Source: Marinifilaceae bacterium
Lineage (GTDB): Bacteria > Bacteroidota > Bacteroidia > Bacteroidales > Marinifilaceae
Direction of reading: 5' to 3'
NCBI GenBank assembly: GCA_017936285.1
Contig: JAGBFU010000018.1
Coordinates: 1 to 64,000, forward strand
DNA length: 64,000 bases
Part shown: positions 1-8,937 of the stretch, one piece after another
How the letters are laid out: every line of letters starts with the position of its first letter
How positions within the stretch are numbered: position 1 is the stretch's first letter
Made by a program: the position numbers and the translations under genes
The notes under the pieces: model-generated
The model's database searches: none
What the model saw: the letters and a program-made list of their open reading frames with translations, nothing else
Told to the model about the DNA's origin: nothing

Positions 1-2677
1 CTGCCGCTGTAGGAAAACTAAACTCAAATGGCTCTCCATTACGAACTACAACCTTATGGTTCCAGTAACGTGTCGCTTTAGCATCTATTGGATCATTGAT
101 CATCTGATTTAAAGGCACATTATACTTAGGCTTATAAAACTCTACCTCGCCCTGCTTCTGCGGAGCAAAAGGGACTACCGTCTGAATATTGTAGTTATAC
201 TCAATCGGCAGATAGGCATTATTCAAACCTAAATACTCCTCTTTCGACATTCCCATCGGAAGAGCCTCTATAGGAGTATTATTCATTCTGGTCTGCACTC
301 CAATCTTAGCCTTATCATTCAGATTATTTATTACCATCTTTGGAGCCTCACCATTCATTGCACGTCCACTCTGCTCAATATTACGATAACGCTTTATCCA
401 CTCCTCTTCCATTCCCCATATAGACTCAAGGGTTCCATTATAGAAAAAAGTTTTCCGCTCCGAAGGTTTATAATCTTTGGAACTAGAACCAGGAGGAGGC
501 AATGGCTCGCTTGTATAATACATTATACCTCGCTCAACTGCCCACTTTAACTGCTCATAATATCTTGGATTACCATCGGGGCCATAACCAAAAGTCTCAA
601 CTGTTGTATAGCCAAGCAGGAAATTCTGCCTTGCATCATGCTCCCTGAAATCGGTCCAGAACTGCTCTTTTTGTGCTTCGATACTCATTGCACCAACCCT
701 AACCTCGCCAAGGGTTTGAACTTTAGAACCATCTGTAGAAAAGATATAGTCAACTCCATATTTACCATAAAATCCCTCATCTGCCTTACACACTCCTATT
801 GGGGCAAAATGCAACGGATCAAGGAAAATAGGCTCCTCCAAAGTAAGCTCAACATTCGGCTTACCCTTGTTTGACAAAGCCTCTACCACAAAACCGGTAC
901 CCACCTCAAAAGCCATGTCGTGATAGACAAAATGCCCGGAAGAATCTGCAACGGTTTCATATGCACTACCGTCATCACCAATTATCTGAATCTTTGCATT
1001 TGACACCCTATCAGCCCTCTCCCCAATATATGGACGCACAAAACCACTCAACGACTGGCCTCGCTCAATGTAAAACCGGGAATCAGTCACTATTCTGTCA
1101 TTTATAACCTCGGTAACATCAAATCGCTTCCACCCCTGCGTCAGCAAAAGGTTATCCAACGCCAAAGCCGTCTCATTATTATATGCCGTGAAGTAGTACT
1201 CCGGATCTTCAATATAGCCGCTAAGATCTGATGTCAGATTGATATATGCCTCAATTCCCACCGTTGTCGCCAAATGGGTTGTGTGCGCCTCTGACACCAC
1301 GCTTACCGCCAGATCTGCCTCACCAATAGAGTTAAACTCTATTTGCACTTCGCGTTCCTTACGTGGTGTAACCTGATTACCATCACTGATAGTCAGGCTT
1401 TGTTGGGGTTTATGACGATGATACCACATCCTGTTACTATAGACTTTGCCTTGCTTATCAATCAGGGTAAAATTCATAATACCCTCAGGGGCAAAACTAA
1501 AATCCATAGGTTTCCCCATTGTATAAGAGACCGGATATACACCCATTGGCATACCTCTACTATTGATAAATATATATTTATCGGAAAGGTCTGTCCCCTC
1601 ATTAGCAAGAACATTGTAGGTAACGCTCTCGCCATTTTGCGATAACTGCACTGCATAGTGCTCTCCGCTCTCAACCACAGGAATATCTATGCGCTTGGTA
1701 TTACCATCATCCGTCGTCAAGACTGCTATGTACTTCTCATTGGGCGATGCTTCAATGATAAAACTCCCCATACCCAAATGATTCGTCTCGACATTTACAA
1801 CCTTAACTCCTGCAGCGCTCTCTATATATCCTTTAACATGAACAGCCAAACCATCACGTCCAATACTCTTCAAGGCGACCCTCTGCTCCACACCGCAAAT
1901 CATTGCTCCTCCCTCAGGAAAGAATTGAACATCAAAATCGGTCTTGCTCTCAGGCAACTTGAAATAACGCTCAAAACTCCATGGAACATCGTGCGAAAAA
2001 GCAATCCAGATATGATCGGAATTTGGGTCTTCTATTCTTATTTGAGTCTGACCACTATATCCCGTATTAGCCGTCATCATCATCGTATCCGGGGTCTCGC
2101 CCGGAATAAAATAGTTAAATTTTATATGCTGGTACTTCTCGCCAACACTATTCACAAAGTTTATCTTTAACAGGCGCGTCCCCCCTTTATCATTCAGAAC
2201 ATCCATATTGCAACTAACTCCATGATCAAAAGGATTAATTACATAAAAGCGTTTACGGAAAAACATCTCCTCCCCCTGCTCCTGCATCCAATAGGTAAAT
2301 GCACGTACATAGTACTCTCCCTGTGAAAGATTATCAGCCAGGGCAAAATAGCCGTTAAACGAGGAGTCTTGCGTATTATAGGCTATCTTCTCACGCCAAT
2401 ATAAAACTCCCGACCTATCCACAACATCGACATAGATATAACGGCTACAATCAACCTCCTGATTTGTGGTAGCATTAAAAAGGAATCCGCGCAAAAACAT
2501 AGTATCGCCCGGTTGATAACTATCCCTGTCTGTTTGCAGGTATACTTTTTCATTACGAACTGAAGAGACATAGTCAAAGAAACTATTGGCAACATCTGTC
2601 TCAAAACTTTGCGATTTTACACTCTGCACATGGCAAGATGCAACTATTGACACCAACAAACATAACACTCTTTTCAT
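1..2677 (-). CDS. Large MG2-like surface protein, 3' end cut by window edge
   Basis: The frame is open from an ATG at 2677 down to base 1, giving about 892 codons, so the C-terminus lies outside the window. The first 20 residues are hydrophobic with a possible lipobox (VASC), so it is probably exported. Near residue 45 comes a macroglobulin-like MG2 segment (VYLQTDRDSY, then a GDTMF motif), then NPFDH, QFFPEGG, and a LDNLLLTQGW motif. The visible end contains ATRYWNHKV and FPTAA. All of these are shared in order with the 924-residue protein at 15835-18609, whose end suggests only about 30 residues are missing here. The family is common in Bacteroidota, often annotated as carboxypeptidase-regulatory-like or TonB-plug-like proteins of unknown role. 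I infer a cell-envelope protein; the function is not known. Confidence 0.8.
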   Translation of the reverse strand, partial: MKRVLCLLVSIVASCHVQSVKSQSFETDVANSFFDYVSSVRNEKVYLQTDRDSYQPGDTMFLRGFLFNATTNQEVDCSRYIYVDVVDRSGVLYWREKIAYNTQDSSFNGYFALADNLSQGEYYVRAFTYWMQEQGEEMFFRKRFYVINPFDHGVSCNMDVLNDKGGTRLLKINFVNSVGEKYQHIKFNYFIPGETPDTMMMTANTGYSGQTQIRIEDPNSDHIWIAFSHDVPWSFERYFKLPESKTDFDVQFFPEGGAMICGVEQRVALKSIGRDGLAVHVKGYIESAAGVKVVNVETNHLGMGSFIIEASPNEKYIAVLTTDDGNTKRIDIPVVESGEHYAVQLSQNGESVTYNVLANEGTDLSDKYIFINSRGMPMGVYPVSYTMGKPMDFSFAPEGIMNFTLIDKQGKVYSNRMWYHRHKPQQSLTISDGNQVTPRKEREVQIEFNSIGEADLAVSVVSEAHTTHLATTVGIEAYINLTSDLSGYIEDPEYYFTAYNNETALALDNLLLTQGWKRFDVTEVINDRIVTDSRFYIERGQSLSGFVRPYIGERADRVSNAKIQIIGDDGSAYETVADSSGHFVYHDMAFEVGTGFVVEALSNKGKPNVELTLEEPIFLDPLHFAPIGVCKADEGFYGKYGVDYIFSTDGSKVQTLGEVRVGAMSIEAQKEQFWTDFREHDARQNFLLGYTTVETFGYGPDGNPRYYEQLKWAVERGIMYYTSEPLPPPGSSSKDYKPSERKTFFYNGTLESIWGMEEEWIKRYRNIEQSGRAMNGEAPKMVINNLNDKAKIGVQTRMNNTPIEALPMGMSKEEYLGLNNAYLPIEYNYNIQTVVPFAPQKQGEVEFYKPKYNVPLNQMINDPIDAKATRYWNHKVVVRNGEPFEFSFPTAA

Positions 2678-2707
2678 AACAGACACTATTTTATTGTATT
2701 AACTCTT

Positions 2708-2738
2708 GCAATTTACAAATAATACTCATTTATTCAAA
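2708..2738 (-). promoter_or_regulatory. Promoter for the truncated MG2-like gene (variant -7 box)
   Basis: On the minus strand TTTG (2738-2735) is followed after 19 bases by TAAATTGC (2715-2708). The -33 box and the spacing are canonical for Bacteroidota, but the -7 box lacks one T of TAnnTTTG. The predicted transcript starts about 25 bases before the ATG at 2677. The rest of 2678-2850 is AT-rich with nothing else recognisable. Confidence 0.45.
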
Positions 2739-2844
2739 GCTTATTGCAATAAAAAATTAGTTTTTAATTATTTTTAACCAAAAATCGCCACATCAACTAT
2801 TAGAATCTTGATATAAATTTAAAACATATTCTTAGCCTGTCACT

Positions 2845-2889
2845 TAAAAAAGATTACCCCCAAAAGTTTTGTGCAACTTTTGGGGGTAA
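2845..2889 (-). terminator. Intrinsic terminator after purU
   Basis: A perfect 15-bp inverted repeat (arms 2854-2868 and 2875-2889, loop of 6) sits 20 bases beyond the purU stop. Read on the minus strand it is followed by a run of six T. This is a classical rho-independent terminator. Confidence 0.9.
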
Positions 2890-2908
2890 TAGTATGCTAC
2901 TGATATTT

Positions 2909-3763
2909 CTATCCGAAAATCACTGTCTTGTTTTTATAAACAAGAACTTTTCTATCTATATGGTTCAATACACCGCGCGAAAGCACTATCTTTTCCAAAT
3001 CCTTTCCCTTATCAACCAAATCAGTTACTGTATCCTTATGAGTTATTCTACACACATCCTGCTCGATAATAGGACCTGCATCCAACTCATTGGTAACATA
3101 ATGACATGTTGCTCCAATAATTTTCACTCCTCTGTCATAGGCAGCCTGATATGGACGAGCTCCAACAAAAGCCGGTAAGAATGAGTGGTGAATATTGATA
3201 ATCTTGTTCGGATAATGCTCAATCATTTCAGGCGAGATAACCTGCATATATCTTGCTAAAACAATAAAATCAACACCGTACTCCTGCAGCAAAGCCATCT
3301 CTTTTGCCTCTTGTTCTGCTTTATTCTCCTTTGTTATAGGGAAGACATAGTAGGGAATACCAAACATCTCTGCCACATGCTGCATATCAGGGTGGTTACT
3401 TATTATCAGAGGAATCTCAACATTCCACTCTCCTGCAGTATATCTTGCTAACATATCATACAGGCAATGTGACATCTTCGAGACAAAAATCGCCATTTTG
3501 GGCTTATAATCAGAGAAGTAGATTTTAAACCTCATATCATACTTCTGTGCATAAAGCGTACAAAAATACTCTTCAAGCTTATTCTTGGGAATCAAGAACT
3601 CATCCAACTCCCACTCCACTCGCATAAAAAATATTTGCTCTGAATAATCTACATGCTGATCAAGATATACAATATTACCCTTATTTACGGTAATAAAATT
3701 TGTTATATCAGTAATAATACCCTGTTTATCAGGGCAGTGCAACAACATTATAGCTCTACTCAT
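2909..3763 (-). CDS. purU: Formyltetrahydrofolate deformylase PurU
   Basis: The enzyme hydrolyses 10-formyl-tetrahydrofolate to formate and tetrahydrofolate, balancing the one-carbon pool and supplying formate for purine synthesis. The 284 residues are the usual length. Residues 1-80 form the ACT regulatory domain (starting LLHCPDKQGIITDIT), and about 88-270 form the formyltransferase domain. The catalytic triad is visible as Asn190 and His192 (INIHHSFLPAF) and Asp228 (ELDAGPII). It has its own terminator and is separated by 113 bases from the upstream gene, with no clear promoter box in that gap. Confidence 0.95.
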   Translation of the reverse strand: MSRAIMLLHCPDKQGIITDITNFITVNKGNIVYLDQHVDYSEQIFFMRVEWELDEFLIPKNKLEEYFCTLYAQKYDMRFKIYFSDYKPKMAIFVSKMSHCLYDMLARYTAGEWNVEIPLIISNHPDMQHVAEMFGIPYYVFPITKENKAEQEAKEMALLQEYGVDFIVLARYMQVISPEMIEHYPNKIINIHHSFLPAFVGARPYQAAYDRGVKIIGATCHYVTNELDAGPIIEQDVCRITHKDTVTDLVDKGKDLEKIVLSRGVLNHIDRKVLVYKNKTVIFG

Positions 3764-3876
3764 ATTTAGAATTTGTTTAAGAATCTGTTTTAATTTTACC
3801 TACTATCGTATATACTAACGAAAAACATCGCAAGTTACTATATAATAGTCAAAAAAACAAAAAGAATTGCATCACA

Positions 3877-5334
3877 TTAACACTTCCCAAGTTTATTTAA
3901 CAAACAAAGCAATACACGCCAAATTCCATCAACACTCTCAAGCTCCACAGATTCATTAATAGAGTTTATATCCAGAATTCTAGGGCCTATAGATATTATA
4001 TCAGTCCCACAGAATTTTCGTTCCAAGTAGCCACACTCAAGAGCGAAATGCATTGTCATCAACTCCGGCTCTATCTGCAAAACATCAACAAATGCCTCCT
4101 TACATTTATCAACAAGTTCTGAATCCACACCAACACTCCACGCAGGAGCATCCATCAGCACCTCGACTGAAGCGCCTGCCTCTTCTGCAATTTCACGAAT
4201 CTGAGCAGCTATTTTCAATACATCATCGGTATGAGCAGTACGGGCATAATCAAGCAACACAAACTGATCCTCCTCTGTCCTTAAAACTCCGATATTATTT
4301 GACGACACAACAGTTCCAGGCATCTCTTTATCCTTTGCTGTTACGCCAAACGGCAAGGAATTCAACAGATTATACAGCGCATCAGAACAACGTTTTGATA
4401 TAACATTCACAGGAGTCTCAATCGCAACAAGCGACATATCAACCTCGGGATCACTCTCTGAAAATCTGGCCTTCATCGCCTCACGATACTCACTGAACAT
4501 CTTCTCGAAAATAGCAGCACTCCCCATCTCCATGCCGAAAACTGCATCGACATTGGCCGGGATAGTATTCGATGCCTCTCCGCCTGAAATAGAACAGAGA
4601 CACAAATCTCCGATACGCACATTGCACGCATGCAGAAACTCACCTGCAATTTTCAACGCATTTGAGCGTCCGCGGCTAATATCAATCCCTGAGTGTCCGC
4701 TAATGCCACCAAACACCTTAAAATCATAAAATTTATAATTTTGAGGCGAGGCTTCGCTGCTATATGGCAAAACAATCTTTTGCAGATATGCAGCTGCCGA
4801 CGCAACCGTTATTTTATCGTAATCCTCAGAATCAAGATTTATTATTCGTCGTCCACTTATAAAATTTGAGTCAAGTTTGGCCACACCGGTCATTCCCTCC
4901 TCCTTATTTGTAGTGAATAGACACTCCAGATTGGGGTGGGCTATTGTATCAGAATCCAGAATTGCGAGCATCATACATACTCCTATCCCACTATCAGCTC
5001 CCATTGAGGTCCCCTGGGAATATAGCCAACCATCCTTTACATAGGTCTCAATCCGATCCTCCGAAGGGTTATAGATTTTACCTTTCGCAGCCAGACAAAC
5101 CATATCGATATTGGATTGCAACACGATGCCCGGAGCTGATTCACACCCTTTAGTAGCCCCTTTTCTAATGACAACACACCCCTCACCATCAACATTATAT
5201 TCCAAACCGCGCATCTTGGCAAACTTTACAAGAAAGTTTGTCGCCTTCACCTCATTACGTGACGGGCGCGGAATGCGATTCAGTTCCTTAAACAATCGGA
5301 ACACTACATCTACCGAGGTATTATTGCCACTCAT
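3877..5334 (-). CDS. PepD-like M20 family protein, metal-site His residues replaced
   Basis: This matches aminoacyl-histidine dipeptidase (PepD, family M20) over its full 485 residues. I chose the ATG at 5334; the frame extends only to a TTG at 5340, inside the nitroreductase stop region. Conserved features include GADSG (metal-bridging Asp), KEEGM (catalytic Glu), NLDSED, SGHSG and LECG. Two metal-ligand histidines are changed: the HxDMV motif reads NIDMV (Asn75, codon 5110-5112), and the final HSPDE motif reads NSINE (Asn457, codon 3964-3966). Family knowledge says both His bind the metal pair, so activity is doubtful or altered. It is the last gene of the aroK-nitroreductase cluster, 2 bases after the nitroreductase stop. 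It could be a divergent active peptidase or a pseudoenzyme. Confidence 0.85.
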   Translation of the reverse strand: MSGNNTSVDVVFRLFKELNRIPRPSRNEVKATNFLVKFAKMRGLEYNVDGEGCVVIRKGATKGCESAPGIVLQSNIDMVCLAAKGKIYNPSEDRIETYVKDGWLYSQGTSMGADSGIGVCMMLAILDSDTIAHPNLECLFTTNKEEGMTGVAKLDSNFISGRRIINLDSEDYDKITVASAAAYLQKIVLPYSSEASPQNYKFYDFKVFGGISGHSGIDISRGRSNALKIAGEFLHACNVRIGDLCLCSISGGEASNTIPANVDAVFGMEMGSAAIFEKMFSEYREAMKARFSESDPEVDMSLVAIETPVNVISKRCSDALYNLLNSLPFGVTAKDKEMPGTVVSSNNIGVLRTEEDQFVLLDYARTAHTDDVLKIAAQIREIAEEAGASVEVLMDAPAWSVGVDSELVDKCKEAFVDVLQIEPELMTMHFALECGYLERKFCGTDIISIGPRILDINSINESVELESVDGIWRVLLCLLNKLGKC

Positions 5335-5336
5335 AA

Positions 5337-5837
5337 TCAATACTTTTCGTTATGAATCTTTGTAATATCATATTTATCCATAGGCACAAATGGCTTTGCA
5401 GGATATCCAATCGGCACTACACATAAAGACAAAATATTATCAGGTAAGTTTAGATATCTCTTACACACATCCATTCTATCTTCATAGGGATAGGTTGCAG
5501 TCCATACAGCACCAAGACCCATATTCTCGGCTGCCAACAGCAAATTCTGCGTCGCTGCCGAACAATCGACATACCAGTATGCTGATTTCTCTGCATCTCC
5601 ACAAATTACAATTGCAACAGAGGCTTGTGTCAGCATTTTTGCATAAGGCAACTCCTGTGCCATAGAATCGAGAACGGCCCTGTCACGAACAACTACAAAC
5701 TCCCACGGACGCACATTCTTTCCGGTAGGCGCAGCCATTGCCGCTCGCAACAGTGTCACAATCTGCTCATCACTCACCTGCTGATCGCTATATTTACGAA
5801 CACTCTTTCTACTTAAAATGCAATCTAATGTATCCAT
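5337..5837 (-). CDS. Nitroreductase family protein
   Basis: A 166-residue protein of the FMN-binding nitroreductase family. The start SRKSVRKY with MAAPTGKNVRPWEF is the typical flavin-phosphate-binding N-terminus, and AAENMGLGAVW followed by PIGYPAKP forms the C-terminal half. Such proteins use NAD(P)H to reduce nitro groups or quinones; the natural substrate cannot be told from sequence. It lies 2 bases after the aroK stop and 2 bases before the PepD-like ATG, so the three genes are probably co-transcribed. Length and motifs look complete. Confidence 0.9.
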   Translation of the reverse strand: MDTLDCILSRKSVRKYSDQQVSDEQIVTLLRAAMAAPTGKNVRPWEFVVVRDRAVLDSMAQELPYAKMLTQASVAIVICGDAEKSAYWYVDCSAATQNLLLAAENMGLGAVWTATYPYEDRMDVCKRYLNLPDNILSLCVVPIGYPAKPFVPMDKYDITKIHNEKY

Positions 5838-5839
5838 CT

Positions 5840-6310
5840 CTACTCATCTTCATTAATAACCTGTTCTTTCGCCATTCTATAATACGGCAATCGCTCTGCC
5901 AGATGTTTCTCCACATAGGCACGAAGTTCATCATCATTAAGTTTGGCAACTAACGGACGTTTCCACTTTCCTCGAATCAGTCGAGCAACAATAGTATCTA
6001 TTGATGGATTCAAAAATATCGTTACCCCCTGACTGTTCATATACTCCATATTGTCATTAAAACAGGGAGTTCCTCCACCACAACTCAATATAAAATCGCC
6101 ATACAATTCACACAACTCATGCAGATAACGACTCTCTAATTTTCGGAAATACTCCTCGCCATTATCCCTAAAAATCTCGCTTATTGTTCTGTGTTCACGC
6201 TCCTCTATATACCTGTCCAGATCAAAGAAACGCACCCCCTCATCCGCTGCCAATATTCTGCCGTAGCGACTCTTACCGCTCGCCATGTAGCCTACAAGAA
6301 ATCTCTTCAT
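5840..6310 (-). CDS. aroK: Shikimate kinase
   Basis: It phosphorylates shikimate at the 3-OH with ATP, on the way to chorismate and aromatic amino acids. Visible are a Walker A loop (GYMASGKSR), the DLD shikimate-binding motif, the FRKLES segment with its conserved Arg, a GGG loop, the lid arginine in KRPL and the ERLPYY arginine. At 156 residues it is slightly short for the family. The ATG at 6310 overlaps the parC stop by one base (TGATG); a GTG one codon upstream is in frame but less likely. Confidence 0.92.
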   Translation of the reverse strand: MKRFLVGYMASGKSRYGRILAADEGVRFFDLDRYIEEREHRTISEIFRDNGEEYFRKLESRYLHELCELYGDFILSCGGGTPCFNDNMEYMNSQGVTIFLNPSIDTIVARLIRGKWKRPLVAKLNDDELRAYVEKHLAERLPYYRMAKEQVINEDE

Positions 6311-8928
6311 CACTCCTCTCTATTTAAATCTTCAATATCGAAAAGCGACATCTGAGTCTCACCCACCTCGTCAACGCAATCATCCGCTTCATCGCCATCT
6401 GTCTGATCTATAACCTCGTCATCCTCTGGCAGAACCACCGATTCAAGTTGAGTTATCCTATCCACAACATAACTTGTCAATCGCTTACCCTTGGCTCGGA
6501 ACGACTTATCTCCTATAAACTCCTCTGCGACTATCAACTCTGGAGCCCTTCCTTCGTTCTTGCCACCAAACAATATCTCAAAACGAGGACGTTTATCCCC
6601 TGACAAGTAGATCAATTTTGCTCCCTCGCCTATAAATGACAAAACCTTTGCCGTCGGCTCAAAACGGAAACGCTTGATATAGTAGTATTGTTGCTCCTCA
6701 TCATAAAGAACGGCAGTCCATATCTTCTCAGAATCAAACTTTTCGAACAACAGATAACCCTCTTCATAATGATTGGTCAAATCAAAGTTCGTTGTATAGA
6801 AAGTTCCATTTTTGTTGACTGCAAGAATCATATCCTCGCCCTGGAACTCTCCAATAAACAAGCCTCGCTCATCGGAATTCAGACGCATAATATCGGTATC
6901 AATCCATATCTTTCTTCCTCCAAGAGTCGATACTCCCTTCTGAGCAATACTTATCTTATGAACATCCAGTTTAGTCACCTGATTTCCAAGCGACGCTCTT
7001 CCCTTGATTGTTAACTTGGCAAAATCGTATGTCTGGAACAACTTTTTCAAGTTGGTTGTAGCTTTATACGCAACCTTAACCTGCTCAGCCTCACCATTGG
7101 GGTTTGCAGTAAAATATAACACTTTAGAGCCCTTTGTCCCCTTGGTTAGGTTATACTCCTTATCCCTTGTAACTCCTGTAACAAAGAAACGCTTTGCATA
7201 AGTTGTTCCCTGTCTGCCATCCCGATATATAACATTATAGATGGTTCTCTTATCATTCTTCTTAAAGACGGCAACATGAATTACGTCCGTACCCACAGAA
7301 ATCTTATCGGCAACTTTTGTAATCCAATAGGTTCCATCCTTACGGAATATTATTATCTCGTCAATATCTGAACAATCGCACACATATTCGTCACGTTTCA
7401 ATGCTGTACCAATAAAACCATCCTGACGATTAATATAGAGTTTCTCATTTGCAAGCACCACTTTCGACGCCTCTATATTCTCGAAATTACGAATCTCGGT
7501 CTTTCTTTCGCGTCCTGTGCCATACATTTTCTTGATTCTCTCATAATACTTTATTGAGTAGGCTATGATATGGGCAATATTATACTTTATCTGCTTCATC
7601 TCATCCTCCATACCCTTGATATACCTATCCGCCTCGTCTGAACTGAATCGGAATATTCGCTTCATCTTAATCTCGAAAAGTTTACGGATATCGTCATCAG
7701 TCACCTCACGTATAAAATCCACGACAAAAGGTTCCAGACGCTTACGGACATGAGGAATTACGCTCTCTACCGATACTCCCTCCTCATACTCCTTATCCTT
7801 GTATATCCTCTGCTCAATAAAAATTCTTTCAAGATTTGCATAGTGCCACTCCTCCTGCAATTCATTCAATTGAATTTCCAGCTCTAACTTCAGAAGTCGA
7901 ACCGTCTCATCGGTTGAGCGACGCAGAATATCTGAAACCCCCAGAAACACAGGCTTCTCATTATCGATTACGCACGAGTTTGGCGAAATGGACATCTCAC
8001 AATCGGTAAAGGCATATAGAGCGTCGATAGTCTTGTCAGATGAAACTCCTGGCGCCAACTGCAAAATAATCTCAGCCTCGGCAGCTGTATTATCATCGAT
8101 ATGCTTAATCTTGATTTTACCCTTATCATTAGCCTTTTGGATACTATCTATCAACGCCTGGGTAGTCCTTCCAAACGGCACCTCTACTATCTTCAATGTC
8201 TTGGTATCGACCTTCTCAATCTTGGCACGAACACGCACCACTCCGCCACGCAGACCATCATTATATCTGCTAACATCAATAGCTCCACCTGTAGGGAAAT
8301 CCGGATAAAGTTCAAACTCCTCACCCCTAAGATATGCAATACAACCATCCAGCAACTCATTAAAATTATGCGGCAATATCTTTGAAGCCAAGCCGACTGC
8401 AATTCCCTCAACCCCCTGGGCCAATAATAATGGGAACTTTACCGGCAAAGTTATAGGCTCCTGCTTACGGCCATCATACGAAGCTTTCCACTGTGTAGTT
8501 TTATTATTGAATGCAACATCAAGCGCAAATTTTGACAAACGAGCTTCAATATATCGAGGAGCTGCAGCCTCATCGCCCGTCAAAATATTTCCCCAGTTTC
8601 CCTGACACTCCACGAGCAGATCCTTTTGTCCAAGCTGCACAAGAGCATCACCAATCGAGGCATCTCCATGAGGATGGAACTGCATGGTAGAACCAATAAT
8701 ATTGGCAACTTTATTAAAACGACCATCATCCAAAGTCTTCATCACATGCAATATGCGACGCTGAACGGGCTTCAGGCCATCGTTGATATATGGCACTGCT
8801 CGCTCAAGAATAACATATGAAGCGTAATCCAGGAACCACTTTTCAAACATCCCCGATATACGTTTGATAGAGCGCATCTTACCGCCCTCCTCATCCTTTG
8901 TCTCCTCAACTACTATATCTTCTGCCAT
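6310..8928 (-). CDS. parC: DNA topoisomerase IV subunit A
   Basis: This is the strand-cutting and rejoining subunit of the type IIA enzyme that unlinks daughter chromosomes. It has 872 residues. The winged-helix region holds the active-site Tyr126 in AAPRYIEAR, and the quinolone-resistance region contains HPHGDASIGDAL with no obvious resistance change. The C-terminal beta-pinwheel domain ends in an acidic tail. It is separated by only 9 bases from parE upstream. The pairing with parE, which has the short ParE-type architecture, argues for topoisomerase IV rather than gyrase. Confidence 0.95.
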   Translation of the reverse strand: MAEDIVVEETKDEEGGKMRSIKRISGMFEKWFLDYASYVILERAVPYINDGLKPVQRRILHVMKTLDDGRFNKVANIIGSTMQFHPHGDASIGDALVQLGQKDLLVECQGNWGNILTGDEAAAPRYIEARLSKFALDVAFNNKTTQWKASYDGRKQEPITLPVKFPLLLAQGVEGIAVGLASKILPHNFNELLDGCIAYLRGEEFELYPDFPTGGAIDVSRYNDGLRGGVVRVRAKIEKVDTKTLKIVEVPFGRTTQALIDSIQKANDKGKIKIKHIDDNTAAEAEIILQLAPGVSSDKTIDALYAFTDCEMSISPNSCVIDNEKPVFLGVSDILRRSTDETVRLLKLELEIQLNELQEEWHYANLERIFIEQRIYKDKEYEEGVSVESVIPHVRKRLEPFVVDFIREVTDDDIRKLFEIKMKRIFRFSSDEADRYIKGMEDEMKQIKYNIAHIIAYSIKYYERIKKMYGTGRERKTEIRNFENIEASKVVLANEKLYINRQDGFIGTALKRDEYVCDCSDIDEIIIFRKDGTYWITKVADKISVGTDVIHVAVFKKNDKRTIYNVIYRDGRQGTTYAKRFFVTGVTRDKEYNLTKGTKGSKVLYFTANPNGEAEQVKVAYKATTNLKKLFQTYDFAKLTIKGRASLGNQVTKLDVHKISIAQKGVSTLGGRKIWIDTDIMRLNSDERGLFIGEFQGEDMILAVNKNGTFYTTNFDLTNHYEEGYLLFEKFDSEKIWTAVLYDEEQQYYYIKRFRFEPTAKVLSFIGEGAKLIYLSGDKRPRFEILFGGKNEGRAPELIVAEEFIGDKSFRAKGKRLTSYVVDRITQLESVVLPEDDEVIDQTDGDEADDCVDEVGETQMSLFDIEDLNREE

Positions 8929-8937
8929 AATTATATA

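Noticed and set aside
4053-4403. Plus-strand open frames opposite the PepD-like gene
   Set aside because: Low-complexity shadow translation of a well-supported minus-strand gene; the same holds for other opposite-strand frames across the window.
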